46,010 nt of DNA from Xanthobacteraceae bacterium (lineage in GTDB: Bacteria > Pseudomonadota > Alphaproteobacteria > Rhizobiales > Xanthobacteraceae). The DNA lies in contig JARLJA010000068.1 of the NCBI GenBank assembly GCA_031291445.1, forward strand, positions 1 to 46,010, written 5' to 3'. Position numbers and translations under genes: made by a program. Each line of letters starts with the position of its first letter. The first letter of the stretch is position 1. The notes beneath the pieces were generated by a model. The model did not search any database, was not told where the DNA came from, and worked only from the letters and a program-made list of their open reading frames with translations. Positions 1 through 7,275 of the stretch are shown here, piece after piece.

Positions 1-53
1 ACCTGGAACACGTTCTTCGCAATATCCAGCCCAATTGTGCTAATCTTGTTCAT
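1..53 (-). mobile_element. IS110-family transposase, N-terminal fragment cut by window edge
   Basis: The complement reads ATG at 53-51 and then encodes MNKISTIGLDIAKNVFQ before the window ends. The GLDIAKNVFQ segment is the usual start of the DEDD-type transposases of the IS110/IS1111 group, which catalyse insertion of their own element. Only 17 codons are visible, so whether the gene is intact cannot be judged. The bases 54-120 upstream would be the element's end and promoter. The family call rests on this short but characteristic motif. Confidence 0.75.
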
Positions 54-128
54 GGACGGCTCCCTCGTCTGAGATCTTCAACGACCTCATTCTGGCACAC
101 TGATGCCGTTGGGGGCCGTCCACCCCAT

Positions 129-224
129 CATTCCGGGGCGCCGCGAAGCGGCGAGCCCGGAATCCATAACCACGACCGCGCGTATGGATTCCGGGCTCGC
201 GCGTTGCACGCGCGCCCCGGAATG
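129..224. repeat. Long intergenic palindrome (CATTCCGGGGCG type)
   Basis: The segment begins CATTCCGGGGCG and ends CGCCCCGGAATG, with an inner inverted pair (GGAATCCATA / TATGGATTCC) around 160-191. It can fold into a long hairpin. It lies between the IS110 end and the 3' end of the FAD oxidase gene. A related copy is at 10977-11078. Such elements are common between genes in Bradyrhizobium and its relatives. It may act as a transcription stop, but no T-run is visible. Confidence 0.75.
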
Positions 225-239
225 ACGCCATGAGCATCG

Positions 240-1667
240 CTACACGACCTTCCCCGGATTGAGAATGTTGAGCGGGTCGAGCGTCGCCTTCAGGCTGCGC
301 ATCACCGCGAGCGCGGTGGCGTCCTTGAACTGCGGCAGCTCGTCGCGCTTCATCACGCCGATGCCGTGCTCGGCCGAAATCGAGCCGCCGTGTTTGGCGA
401 CGATGGCGTGCACGGTGTCGTGGACCTCCTGCCAGCGCGCCAGGAAGGCGTCCTTGTCGGCGCCGACCGGCTGGCTGACGTTGTAGTGGATGTTGCCGTC
501 GCCGAGATGGCCGAACGGGAACGGCCGCGCGCCGGGGATCAGCCTGACCACGGCGTCGTTGGCCTCGGCGATGAAGTCGGGCACCGCGGCGACCGGCACC
601 GAGACGTCGTGCTTGATCGAGCCGCCCTCGTGCTTCTGCACCGGCGAGATCACCTCGCGCAGCATCCAGAACGCCTTGCGCTGGTCGAGATTGGCGGCGA
701 TCACCGCGTCGTCGGCGATGCCGTCCTCCATGGCGCGGGTCAGGATGGTCTCGATCACGGCGCGGGCGTCGTCGCGCTGCGACGACACCTCCATCAGCAC
801 GCACCACGGCGGCCGCGGCGTGAGCGGCGCGCGGATGCTGTGGGCGTGCCGGATGCAGAAGTCGACGCAGATGTCGGCGATCAGCTCGAAGCTGGTCAGG
901 GTGCCGGCGGCTTCGGTGCGGGAGATCTCCAGCAGCTTGAGTGCGGCGGCGGGCGAGGCCACCGCCACGAACGCGGTCTCGACGCTGCGCGGCCGGGGGA
1001 ACAGCTTCAGCACCGCGGCGGTGATGATGCCGAGCGTGCCCTCGGCGCCGATGAAGAGGTCGCGCAGGTCGTAGCCGGTGTTGTCCTTCTTGAGCTTCGA
1101 CAGCGCGTTGACCACGCGGCCGTCCGCCAGCACCACCTCGACGCCGAGCGCGAGGTCGCGGGCCACGCCGTAGGCGAGCGCGGCGGTGCCGCCGGCATTG
1201 GTCGAGAGATTGCCGCCGATGGTGCAGCTGCCCTCGGCGCCGAGCGACAGCGGAAACAGCCGGTCGGCGTCCTCCGCCCGGGCCTGGGCGGTGGCGAGCA
1301 CCACGCCGGCCTCGCAGGTCATGGTGTTGGACCGGGTGTCGACGTCGCGGATCCGGTCGAGCCGGCGCAGCGACAGCACCACCTCGCCGTGATGCGGGGT
1401 CTGGCCGCCGACGAGACCGGTGTTGCCGCCCTGGGGCACCAGCGCCGTGCGGGTCTCGGAGGCGAGCCGGCAGATCGCGGCGACCTCGGCGGTCGAGCCC
1501 GGCCGCAGCACCAGCTGCGAGCGGCCGTGATAGAGGTTGCGCTCCTCGGTGAGGTAGGGCGCGATGTCGCTTGCGCTGGTGACGGCGTATTTGTCGCCGA
1601 CGATCTGCGCGAAGCGCGCGATCAGGTCGGGGGCGAGCGGGGTGGGCGGTCGATCGGTTGCGTGCAT
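240..1667 (-). CDS. FAD-linked D-2-hydroxyacid dehydrogenase/oxidase (GlcD/D2HGDH-like)
   Basis: A 475-residue flavoprotein of the vanillyl-alcohol oxidase (PCMH) fold. Such enzymes oxidise D-2-hydroxy acids such as D-lactate, glycolate or D-2-hydroxyglutarate to keto acids with FAD. The N-terminal half carries the FAD-binding motif PQGGNTGLVGG (about residues 78-88) and a GAEGTLGIIT segment. The C-terminal half has GHLGDGNIHYNV (about 386-397), SAEHGIG (431-437) and the closing LDPLNILNPGK. These are the usual signature blocks, and the length is normal for the family. The ATG at 1667 is preceded by AGGA at a good distance. The exact substrate cannot be read from sequence. The gene stands alone, with no GlcE/GlcF partner beside it. 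Confidence 0.9.
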   Translation of the reverse strand: MHATDRPPTPLAPDLIARFAQIVGDKYAVTSASDIAPYLTEERNLYHGRSQLVLRPGSTAEVAAICRLASETRTALVPQGGNTGLVGGQTPHHGEVVLSLRRLDRIRDVDTRSNTMTCEAGVVLATAQARAEDADRLFPLSLGAEGSCTIGGNLSTNAGGTAALAYGVARDLALGVEVVLADGRVVNALSKLKKDNTGYDLRDLFIGAEGTLGIITAAVLKLFPRPRSVETAFVAVASPAAALKLLEISRTEAAGTLTSFELIADICVDFCIRHAHSIRAPLTPRPPWCVLMEVSSQRDDARAVIETILTRAMEDGIADDAVIAANLDQRKAFWMLREVISPVQKHEGGSIKHDVSVPVAAVPDFIAEANDAVVRLIPGARPFPFGHLGDGNIHYNVSQPVGADKDAFLARWQEVHDTVHAIVAKHGGSISAEHGIGVMKRDELPQFKDATALAVMRSLKATLDPLNILNPGKVV

Positions 1668-1696
1668 GGCGGATCCTGTAACTCGACTTCTGATCC

Positions 1697-1820
1697 GTCA
1701 TGCCCGGCCTTGTGCCGGGCATCCACGTCTTTTCAGCATTTCGGCAAGAAAGACGTGGATGGCCGGGAGACCCTAGTCCTGGCGATCCGTCGAAGACGGA
1801 TCGCGCTGCCCGGCCATGAC
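1697..1820. repeat. Intergenic inverted repeat (GTCATGCCCGG type)
   Basis: Bounded by GTCATGCCCGG on the left and CCCGGCCATGAC on the right. Inside are further inverted pairs, including CCACGTCTT / AAGACGTGG around 1722-1759 and GATCCGTC / GACGGATC near 1783-1803. It fills the space between the start of the FAD oxidase and the end of the Sua5-type gene. It is not coding on either strand as far as can be seen. Confidence 0.7.
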
Positions 1821-1826
1821 GCTGCG

Positions 1827-2789
1827 TTATGTCTGTTCCGCCTCCCGCCCCGCCGCGGCGCGGCACAGCCGGTCGTTGATCGCTTCGCCCAGGTCTTCCA
1901 TGGGCACCGGCATCACCGCGATTGCCGTGATGCCGGGCCGGTCCAGCGCGCGGAGGTGGCCGAACAGGTGGGCGGCGGCCTCGACCAGGTCGCCGCGCGG
2001 CGACAGGTTGAGCACCGCGGCGGCGTCCGCCGCGCCGGGCAGGACCGCGGGCCCGAACGCCAGCAGCGCTTCGCCCGGCGCGACGCTCCTCGCGTTCAGC
2101 CGCACCGCGGCGCGCGGCGCGTAGTGCGAGGCCAGCATGCCCGGCGCCAGCGGATGCGCCGTATCCGCATGCTCGTCCGTGACGACCCGCGCCAGCGGGT
2201 GGCCCAGCACGCGCTCGATCGCCGCGCGCGGCAGGCCGCCGGGGCGCAGCAGCCGCGGGCCGTCGAGGCAGCTCACAATGGTGGATTCGACCCCGACTGC
2301 GACCGGGCCGCCGTCGACGATGAGGTCGATCCGGCCGTCGAGGTCGCTCGCCACGTGGGCCGCGGTGGTCGGCGAGACGTGGCCGGACAGGTTGGCCGAT
2401 GGCGCCGCCACCGGGCGCCCCAGCGCGGTCAGGATGGCATGGGCCACCGGGTGGGCGGGAACGCGAATCGCAATGGTCTCGAGGCCGGCGGTGGCCAGCT
2501 CGGCGACCGGGCAGCCCTCCGCCTTGGGCAGCACCAGCGTCAGCGGGCCCGGCCAGAACGCCCGCGCCAGCGCGAGGCTTTGCGGGCCGAACCGGGCGAT
2601 CGCCTGGGCCGCCGCAAGGTCCGCCACATGGGCGATCAGCGGGTTGAAGGCCGGCCGCCCCTTGGCGCGGTAGAGCCGGGCGATCGCCTCGGCCTGGGTG
2701 GCGTCGGCGCCCAGCCCGTAGACGGTTTCGGTCGGAAACGCCACCAGGCCGCCCCGCTTCAGGGTCGCGGCGGCGGCCGGCGCGGCCAA
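1827..2789 (-). CDS. sua5: L-threonylcarbamoyladenylate synthase (Sua5/YciO/YrdC)
   Basis: Makes threonylcarbamoyl-AMP from threonine, bicarbonate and ATP, the first step of the t6A37 modification of ANN-decoding tRNAs. The YrdC domain covers about residues 8-200, with GGLVAFPTETVYGLGADA, KGRPAFNPL and APSANLSGH. A C-terminal Sua5 domain follows, with LAPGMLASHYAPR as linker, so this is the long Sua5 form. The start is uncertain. The coordinates use a TTG, but similarity to typical family N-termini seems to extend upstream (LRTETIAAD, codons 2819-2793), where the frame stays open without an ATG or GTG. A CTG or another rare start is possible. tRNA-Pro lies just upstream on the other strand. 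Confidence 0.9.
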   Translation of the reverse strand: MAAPAAAATLKRGGLVAFPTETVYGLGADATQAEAIARLYRAKGRPAFNPLIAHVADLAAAQAIARFGPQSLALARAFWPGPLTLVLPKAEGCPVAELATAGLETIAIRVPAHPVAHAILTALGRPVAAPSANLSGHVSPTTAAHVASDLDGRIDLIVDGGPVAVGVESTIVSCLDGPRLLRPGGLPRAAIERVLGHPLARVVTDEHADTAHPLAPGMLASHYAPRAAVRLNARSVAPGEALLAFGPAVLPGAADAAAVLNLSPRGDLVEAAAHLFGHLRALDRPGITAIAVMPVPMEDLGEAINDRLCRAAAGREAEQT

Positions 2790-2913
2790 AGCGTCCGCCG
2801 CGATCGTCTCGGTTCGCAGCCGGTCCAGGACAGGAATGTTTTTGTTCAGGTTTTTTCCCCAATACCAGTTCTTGCAGAGGGCCGAACCCTTGGCTATAAC
2901 GCCGCCTCCTAGT

Positions 2914-2990
2914 CGGAGTGTGGCTCAGCCCGGTAGAGCACTGCGTTCGGGACGCAGGGGTCGTAGGTTCAAATCCTACCACTCCGACCA
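2914..2990 (+). tRNA. tRNA-Pro (anticodon CGG)
   Basis: The sequence folds as a complete cloverleaf. The acceptor stem CGGAGTG (2914-2920) pairs with CACTCCG (2980-2986), the D arm is GGCTCAGCCCGGTAGAGC-like, and the anticodon stem is CTGCG/CGCAG with loop TTCGGGA, giving anticodon CGG. The T arm GTAGG/CCTAC has loop TTCAAAT. A discriminator A and an encoded CCA (2988-2990) follow. It reads CCG proline codons. No copy of its 3' end, as an integrated element would leave, was found elsewhere in the window. Confidence 0.97.
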
Positions 2991-3112
2991 TGGATTTGCC
3001 GCCCCCGAAGCGACTTTCGTCTTTTTCCATGACCGGCGGCCAAGTCAACCCCGGCCTCAACCCCACGAATGCAACGGTATTTCTGAGTTTGGCGGCCGCC
3101 GCGTGCGATGCG

Positions 3113-3324
3113 TCAGGGTGCGGGGCTACAGAGGGTTTCGATAAGGTCTGCCAAAGGCGCTTCGTCGCCACCGAAACTCTCAACCATGGCATGGCTTCCA
3201 GGAAAGCATTCCAAATTTCGGTGCCAGTGCACTCAATGACGAGATCGATCCGGTGCAGGCACGATTGAGCCTTCGCCGCCGCCGTCAGGAATTCCATTGA
3301 TGTGAAGCCAAAACGCTTTGACAT
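3113..3324 (-). pseudogene. Possible frameshifted small-gene remnant, function unknown
   Basis: Leftward from 3324 a frame reads protein-like for about 45 codons (MSKRFGFTSMEFL, then a segment with IECTGTEIWNAFLEAM). In the frame one base off, a second stretch (MVESFGGDEAPLAD onward to a TGA at 3115-3113) also reads like a natural C-terminus. A one-base indel near 3180 would join them into a protein of about 70 residues. No family was recognised and no ribosome-binding site is clear. The proposed start overlaps the -35 box of brnT. It may be noise in high-GC sequence. Confidence 0.22.
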
Positions 3325-3346
3325 CGGCGAATTACGTAGTTACATA
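3318..3346 (+). promoter_or_regulatory. Candidate sigma-70 promoter of brnTA
   Basis: TTGACA at 3318-3323, a 17-base spacer and TACATA at 3341-3346 make a near-consensus promoter. Its expected start point, about 3353, lies just past the first ATG of brnT (3348). Either the transcript is leaderless or begins at a later codon such as TTG 3354, or this ATG is not used. The AT-rich stretch with TACGTA inside the spacer could be a binding site for BrnA, which autoregulates in known systems. Confidence 0.5.
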
Positions 3347-3347
3347 T

Positions 3348-3626
3348 ATGGCCTTGTCCATCAGCTTTGATCCGGCGAAGCGGGAGCTGACTCTGCGGAT
3401 GCGGGGTCTCGATTTCGCCGACGCCGGCGAGGTGTTCGCAGGCCGGACCGCGACGTGGCTCGACGATCGTTTCGCGTATGGCGAGGTTCGCCAGATCACC
3501 GCCGGCTGGCTCGACGGCCGGATGGTCATCATGGTTTGGACGGAGCGCAACGGCGCCCACCACATCATCTCCATGAGGCACTGCCATGACAAGGAAGCCC
3601 GGAAAATCGCTGCGCGGTTCGGCTGA
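3348..3626 (+). CDS. brnT: BrnT-family toxin (type II toxin-antitoxin)
   Basis: A 92-residue protein of the BrnT (DUF497) family, RelE-fold ribonucleases that cleave RNA and are neutralised by BrnA. Visible family blocks are ISFDPAKRE at the N-terminus, GLDFADAGEVFAG, a DDRFAYGEVRQITAGWLDGR core and the C-terminal HIISMRHCHDKEARK. The arginine of ISMR and the preceding YGE segment are typical. The ATG at 3348 fits family length. A TTG at 3318 would add ten residues but overlaps the promoter. The 3' end overlaps brnA by 41 bases, so the pair is translated together. Confidence 0.88.
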   Translation: MALSISFDPAKRELTLRMRGLDFADAGEVFAGRTATWLDDRFAYGEVRQITAGWLDGRMVIMVWTERNGAHHIISMRHCHDKEARKIAARFG

Positions 3627-3984
3627 GGCGGCCGCCGGCCGTCGTCGCGAGCGGTCGGGCTCAAACACCGGCCGGCACGTGGACGCATCACCAGGGACGC
3701 TCACCGGCGGCCGCCGCAAGGCGATCGCTCGGGCCTCGGATTGGAAGGACCCCGACGACGCCCCGGAGGTGACGGACGAGATGCTCGATCGCGCCACCTA
3801 CCGCGACGGCGACAAGGTGATCCGGCCGCGTGGCCGGCCGCCGCTCGGCGACCAGTCGAAGACGCAGGTGACGTTGCGGCTCGATTCCGACGTGGTCAGG
3901 ACCTACCGCGCCACCGGCGAAGGCTGGCAATCACGCATCAACGCCGACCTGCGGCGTAGTGCGGGCAAGTGGCGGAAGGCCTAA
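3586..3984 (+). CDS. brnA: BrnA-family antitoxin
   Basis: A 132-residue partner of BrnT. The C-terminal half holds the family blocks DDAPEVTDEMLDRA, RPRGRPPLGDQSKTQVTLRLD and a ribbon-helix-helix-like tail ending TGEGWQSRINADLRRSAGK, which binds operator DNA. The N-terminal 50 residues are basic (RRRERSG) and less typical. The real start could be internal, but the ATG at 3586 inside the end of brnT is usual for this pair. BrnA normally wraps BrnT and represses the shared promoter. The pair follows tRNA-Pro, but no integrase is present. Confidence 0.88.
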   Translation: MTRKPGKSLRGSAEAAAGRRRERSGSNTGRHVDASPGTLTGGRRKAIARASDWKDPDDAPEVTDEMLDRATYRDGDKVIRPRGRPPLGDQSKTQVTLRLDSDVVRTYRATGEGWQSRINADLRRSAGKWRKA

Positions 3985-4117
3985 GCCGACCCGATGCCCC
4001 GGCGTCGACTGTTGTCATTCGTTGCCGGCACGGCTCCAGGTCGGGTCACGAATTTGCCGTGCTGGCGTCCATTTCGGCGGCCGGCGCAGACAGGTGAGTG
4101 TCTGTTCTCTCGTTTCG

Positions 4118-4441
4118 TTATTTGAGCGGTGAATTTGCCGAAGGGACCAGGATCGTCGATTCGACACCCAGGATGTCGGCGACATCGAAGTCTCTGGTGT
4201 CGTGGGCCACCTCCGGACTTTGGATGTAGCGCTGCGCGACCTCGGCGGGATCGTCGCCCTCCGCATAGGACACCAGGACATAGGCCCGAGGCGCGTCATC
4301 GGCTTTCGCGGTCCACAAGCCGTGAGCCTCGACACCGAACAGTCCGAAATTGTGGAGGTGGCGCGCATAGACCGTCTCAGCGTAGAAATCGAGCGCCTCT
4401 CGGGTGCGCAGCGTATAGACCCGAAGTTCGAAGGTTCGCAT
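4118..4441 (-). CDS. NIPSNAP-family small protein
   Basis: A 107-residue single-domain protein with the ferredoxin-like NIPSNAP pattern: FELRVYTLRT at the N-terminus, ARHLHNFGLFGVEAHGLW, then RAYVLVSYAEGDDP and the conserved tail segment QRYIQSPEV. The biochemical role of bacterial NIPSNAP proteins is not well defined. The start is supported by a strong AGGAGG seven bases before the ATG. It lies 165 bases downstream of the DUF4267 gene on the same strand, so both are probably transcribed from the promoter at about 5045 and controlled by the divergent TetR protein. Confidence 0.8.
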   Translation of the reverse strand: MRTFELRVYTLRTREALDFYAETVYARHLHNFGLFGVEAHGLWTAKADDAPRAYVLVSYAEGDDPAEVAQRYIQSPEVAHDTRDFDVADILGVESTILVPSANSPLK

Positions 4442-4606
4442 GGTGGCCTCCTGTCGTGGGATGTGCGGTTGTCGTCTTGTCGGCCGTTGGGGGGCGCGGG
4501 GCCGCGACGGTTGTCCGGGCGGCGCCGACCTGGATGAAGACGTCGAGGGTGTTGCGTCCGTCCCGATGCCCGGCGAAGCGTCCGCTCTCGATTCAGTCTG
4601 ACGTTC

Positions 4607-4990
4607 TCAGTTGGCGCCGACGATGAGGCAGGCGCCGGTTGCGACAATGACCAGCCCCGTCAGGCCATGAATGCCCAAGGCGGCGCCTCTGCTTCCGCCC
4701 GATCGAAGGACCGTCACCATATCGCCGAACGCGATGAGGCTCGCCACGAGCATGAATTCGCCGAGCAGGCGCGGCGATCCATTGGCCATGAGCAGGATGA
4801 CGAAAAGGCCGGCCGCAATATCTCGCGTGCCCTTCACCGACAGCCATGCGGTGAGTCCGGTCGACGGCGGTGGTGTATCCGCGATGCCGAAGGCGGCTGT
4901 TGCGGTCGCAGGCGCCAACCAGAAGCGCGACCCGAGGAAGAGAATGGCGAGGGCAATCAGGCCGGAGAGGCCGTATCCGATTTGAAGCAT
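4607..4990 (-). CDS. DUF4267-type small membrane protein
   Basis: 127 residues with four hydrophobic segments: IGYGLSGLIALAILFLG near the start, the GTRDIAAGLFVILLM segment, LLGEFMLVASLIAFG, and GIHGLTGLVIVATGAC at the end. The pattern of a GxRDxxxG loop between helices 1 and 2 is typical of DUF4267 inner-membrane proteins, whose function is unknown. The ATG at 4990 has AAAGGAG upstream; an in-frame start twelve codons earlier falls in the leader and is less likely. It is first in a leftward pair with the NIPSNAP gene. Confidence 0.78.
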   Translation of the reverse strand: MLQIGYGLSGLIALAILFLGSRFWLAPATATAAFGIADTPPPSTGLTAWLSVKGTRDIAAGLFVILLMANGSPRLLGEFMLVASLIAFGDMVTVLRSGGSRGAALGIHGLTGLVIVATGACLIVGAN

Positions 4991-5016
4991 GGGGAGTTCT
5001 CCTTTCATCTGCAGAT

Positions 5017-5045
5017 AATCTAGCAACGCTAGTATTTCGCGTCAA
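5017..5045 (-). promoter_or_regulatory. Promoter of DUF4267/NIPSNAP pair with operator palindrome
   Basis: On the complement, TTGACG (5045-5040), 17 bases, then TAGATT (5022-5017) form a good sigma-70 promoter. The perfect inverted repeat CTAGC-AAC-GCTAG at 5020-5032 overlaps the -10 box and spacer, a classic repressor position. A half site TCTAGC recurs at 5052-5057, next to a TTGACA (5059-5064) that could be the -35 box of the divergent TetR gene. The TetR protein encoded from 5094 is the natural candidate binder. Confidence 0.62.
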
Positions 5046-5093
5046 GCGGAATCTAGCATTGACATAAATTCGTGCATTGATAGGGATTTATGG

Positions 5094-5729
5094 ATGTCGA
5101 TCGCCGAACGCAGAGAACGCCAGCGTGCGGAGCGCTACGAACTCATTCTGGCTGCCGCGCGCGATCTGGCCGAGGCCGAGGGCTGGGACGCCGTCACCAC
5201 CCGCCGCCTCGCGGCGCTGATCGACTATAGCCAGCCGGTTCTCTACAGCCACTTCAAGGGCAAGGCCGACATCATGGCCGCCGTGGCCACCCGGGGATTC
5301 GAGGACCTTGCGACGCGACTGACGGCGGCGAACGTCACCGGCGCTCCGGATGTTCTGCGCAACGTCTGTGCCGCCTATCTCGATTTTGCCCGTGCGCGGC
5401 CGGTCGTCTATGAGGCGATGTTCGTCCTGCCGACACAGATCAAATTCGCCAGCGAGGAAACGCCGCCGGCTCTCCGTGCCGCCTTCGCCGCGTTGGTCGC
5501 CGCACTTGGGCCGGATCGACAGGGGTCGGAATTCCTGGCCGAAGTGCTGTGGAGCGCGTTGCATGGACTGGTCGTCCTTGCGCAATCCGGGCGTATCCCG
5601 GCGAGAGGCGCCGAGGATCGATTGAACATTCTCGTCCAAAAATTCAGGAGCGATGACGGTGATCCGGCGGACCGGGCTCGACCCGGGGCAGGGCCGGCTT
5701 CGCGTTCCGACACCGAACGCGCGTCATGA
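5094..5729 (+). CDS. TetR-family transcriptional regulator
   Basis: 211 residues. The N-terminal 60 are a TetR DNA-binding domain: RYELILAAARDLAEAEGWDAVTTRRLAALI, followed by the recognition region SQPVLYSHFKGKADIMAAV. The ligand-binding half (about 70-195) is helical and of the type found with WHG/TetR_C domains. The tail after residue 190 is charged and low in complexity. It is divergent from the DUF4267/NIPSNAP pair across a 103-base spacer holding operator-like repeats, so it probably represses that pair and itself. Its 3' end overlaps the convergent reductase gene by six bases. Confidence 0.88.
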   Translation: MSIAERRERQRAERYELILAAARDLAEAEGWDAVTTRRLAALIDYSQPVLYSHFKGKADIMAAVATRGFEDLATRLTAANVTGAPDVLRNVCAAYLDFARARPVVYEAMFVLPTQIKFASEETPPALRAAFAALVAALGPDRQGSEFLAEVLWSALHGLVVLAQSGRIPARGAEDRLNILVQKFRSDDGDPADRARPGAGPASRSDTERAS

Positions 5730-6719
5730 GGGCGACGATTGATCCATGCTGTCCCGCCGGTGCGGGCCGGTGAAGTCGAGCCGCGGCCCGAGCGGCACGA
5801 TGCCGGTCGGGTTGATGGTGCGGTGGCTCTCGTAATAGTGGCGCTTGATGTGCGTGAAGTCGACCGTCGCCGCGATGCCGGGGCGCTGGAAGATGTCGCG
5901 GGTATAGGCCGCGAGGTTCGGGTAGTCGGCGATGCGCCGGACGTTGCACTTGAAGTGGCCGACATAGACCGCGTCGAACCGGATCAAGGTGGTGAACAGG
6001 CGGATGTCCGCCTCGGTCAGGTCGTCGCCGGTCAGGAAGCGGCTGCGCGCCAGGCGCGCCTCCAGCCAGTCGAGGGTGTCGAACAGCGGGCCGACCGCTT
6101 CCTCGTAAGCCGCCTGGCTGGTGGCGAAGCCCGCCTTGTAGACGCCGTTGTTGAGGGTATCGTAGACGCGGACGTTGATCGCGTCGATCTCGGCGCGCAG
6201 TGCGGCCGGATAGTAGTCGCCCGGCTTCGCGCCGACGCCGTCGAACGCGGAGTTCAGCATGCGGATGATCTCGGACGACTCGTTGTTGACGATGGTGCGG
6301 TTCTGCCTGTCCCACAGCACCGGAACGGTGACGCGGCCGCTGTAGCGCGGATCGGCGAGCGTATAGATCTCGTGCAGCGCCTTGGCGTGGTTGACGGTGT
6401 CGGGCACCACGCCCGGGCCGTCGTCGAAGGTCCAGCCGCGCTCCTGCATCAGCCAGTTGACCACCGACAGCGGGATCGCGGCCTCGAGGCCCTTGAGCGC
6501 GCGCATGATCAGCACGCGATGGGCCCATGGGCAGGCGAGGCTGACATAGAGGTGGTAGCGGCCGGCCTCGGCCTTGAAGCCGGCGGTGCCGGTCGGGCCG
6601 GCGCCACCGTCGGCGGTGACGAAGTTCCGGAACGCGGAGTCCTTGCGGATGAAGCGGCCGTCGGTTTCCCCGGTCGGGTACCAGACGTCGTGCCATCGGC
6701 CTTCCACGAGCAGTCCCAT
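5724..6719 (-). CDS. Glutathionyl-hydroquinone reductase (Xi-class GST, YqjG/PcpF-like)
   Basis: 331 residues. These enzymes reduce glutathionyl-hydroquinones, releasing glutathione, through a catalytic cysteine. The N-terminal thioredoxin-like domain carries CPWAHR with Cys63, the Xi-class signature, preceded by GRYHLYVSLACPW. NNESSEIIRMLN is the glutathione-binding SxE loop. The C-terminal helical domain includes FLTGDDLTEADIRLFTTLIRFD and ends with the family block HYYESHRTINPTGIVPLGP. The ATG at 6719 follows AGGA and gives the usual N-terminus (MGLLVEGRW); a further 16 codons open upstream look like leader. The cytoplasmic protein is convergent with the TetR gene. Confidence 0.92.
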   Translation of the reverse strand: MGLLVEGRWHDVWYPTGETDGRFIRKDSAFRNFVTADGGAGPTGTAGFKAEAGRYHLYVSLACPWAHRVLIMRALKGLEAAIPLSVVNWLMQERGWTFDDGPGVVPDTVNHAKALHEIYTLADPRYSGRVTVPVLWDRQNRTIVNNESSEIIRMLNSAFDGVGAKPGDYYPAALRAEIDAINVRVYDTLNNGVYKAGFATSQAAYEEAVGPLFDTLDWLEARLARSRFLTGDDLTEADIRLFTTLIRFDAVYVGHFKCNVRRIADYPNLAAYTRDIFQRPGIAATVDFTHIKRHYYESHRTINPTGIVPLGPRLDFTGPHRRDSMDQSSPS

Positions 6720-6930
6720 GTCCGTCGTTCCTGGTTGCGGGCGGCGCCAAGCCGACACCGCCGGCATGGTATCAGATGGCCCCGCGGCCGGTCTCGAAGA
6801 AGCCGCTCCGGCGTCGATCTTTCGGAATTGCAGCGGCGGCGCACTGAATTGCGACGATCAATCCGGCGCCGTCACGAAGCAGGTCCGTGGCCGTCTTCGG
6901 TCAAGTGCAGCATCACCGCAAATCCGTAAA

Positions 6931-7275
6931 TCATGTCGCCGCCGCAATGAACGTGATCCGTCCGGCCTCGCCCCGTTTGCCATGAGGCTTCACCGTGATT
7001 TCCACGTCCTGATCGAACGCCGTGAGCATCCGCATCAATTTCTCGACCGAAACCAGGCGAAAGTCGCCTCGAAGCAGCTTCGACACATCCGGTTGCTTCA
7101 TTCCGATCAGCTTGGCGGCAGCCGTCTGGGTCAATTCCCGTTCGGCGATCAGCCGTTTGAGCTGCACCAGGAGTGCAGCCTTGAGCTGGTGTTCCTCGGC
7201 ATGAGGCAGGCCGAGATCGGCGAAAATGTTGCCGGAGCCCTTTTCGTGGGCTGGCAGTTTCTTCCTGGTTGTCAT
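6931..7275 (-). CDS. HigA-like helix-turn-helix antitoxin
   Basis: 114 residues of the XRE-type antitoxin group that pairs with Gp49-like HigB toxins. After a variable N-terminus with IFADLGLPHAEEH, residues 31-75 form the helix-turn-helix: LIAERELTQTAAAKLIGMKQ, then PDVSKLLRGDF. The stretch SVEKLMRMLTAFDQDVEI is the usual dimer segment. The start ATG overlaps the toxin stop as ATGA (7275-7272). It should neutralise the toxin and bind the palindrome at 7650-7669. The gene appears intact although its toxin partner is frameshifted. Confidence 0.87.
   Translation of the reverse strand: MTTRKKLPAHEKGSGNIFADLGLPHAEEHQLKAALLVQLKRLIAERELTQTAAAKLIGMKQPDVSKLLRGDFRLVSVEKLMRMLTAFDQDVEITVKPHGKRGEAGRITFIAAAT

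Noticed and set aside
366-2912. Rightward open frame of 848 codons
   Set aside because: Antisense shadow of two well-supported genes, with low-complexity Arg/Gly/Ala composition caused by high GC.
2914-2990. tRNA-Pro as attachment site of an integrated island
   Set aside because: No second copy of the tRNA 3' end and no integrase gene were found in the window, although IS110 and TA genes lie nearby.
40-3324. Leftward open frame of 1094 codons that includes a GVVGFEPTTPASRTQCSTG segment
   Set aside because: It runs antisense through tRNA-Pro and out of frame through the Sua5 and FAD oxidase genes. The GFEPTTPASRTQCST peptide is a known false translation of antisense tRNA. Only its first 45 codons are considered, separately, as a possible remnant.
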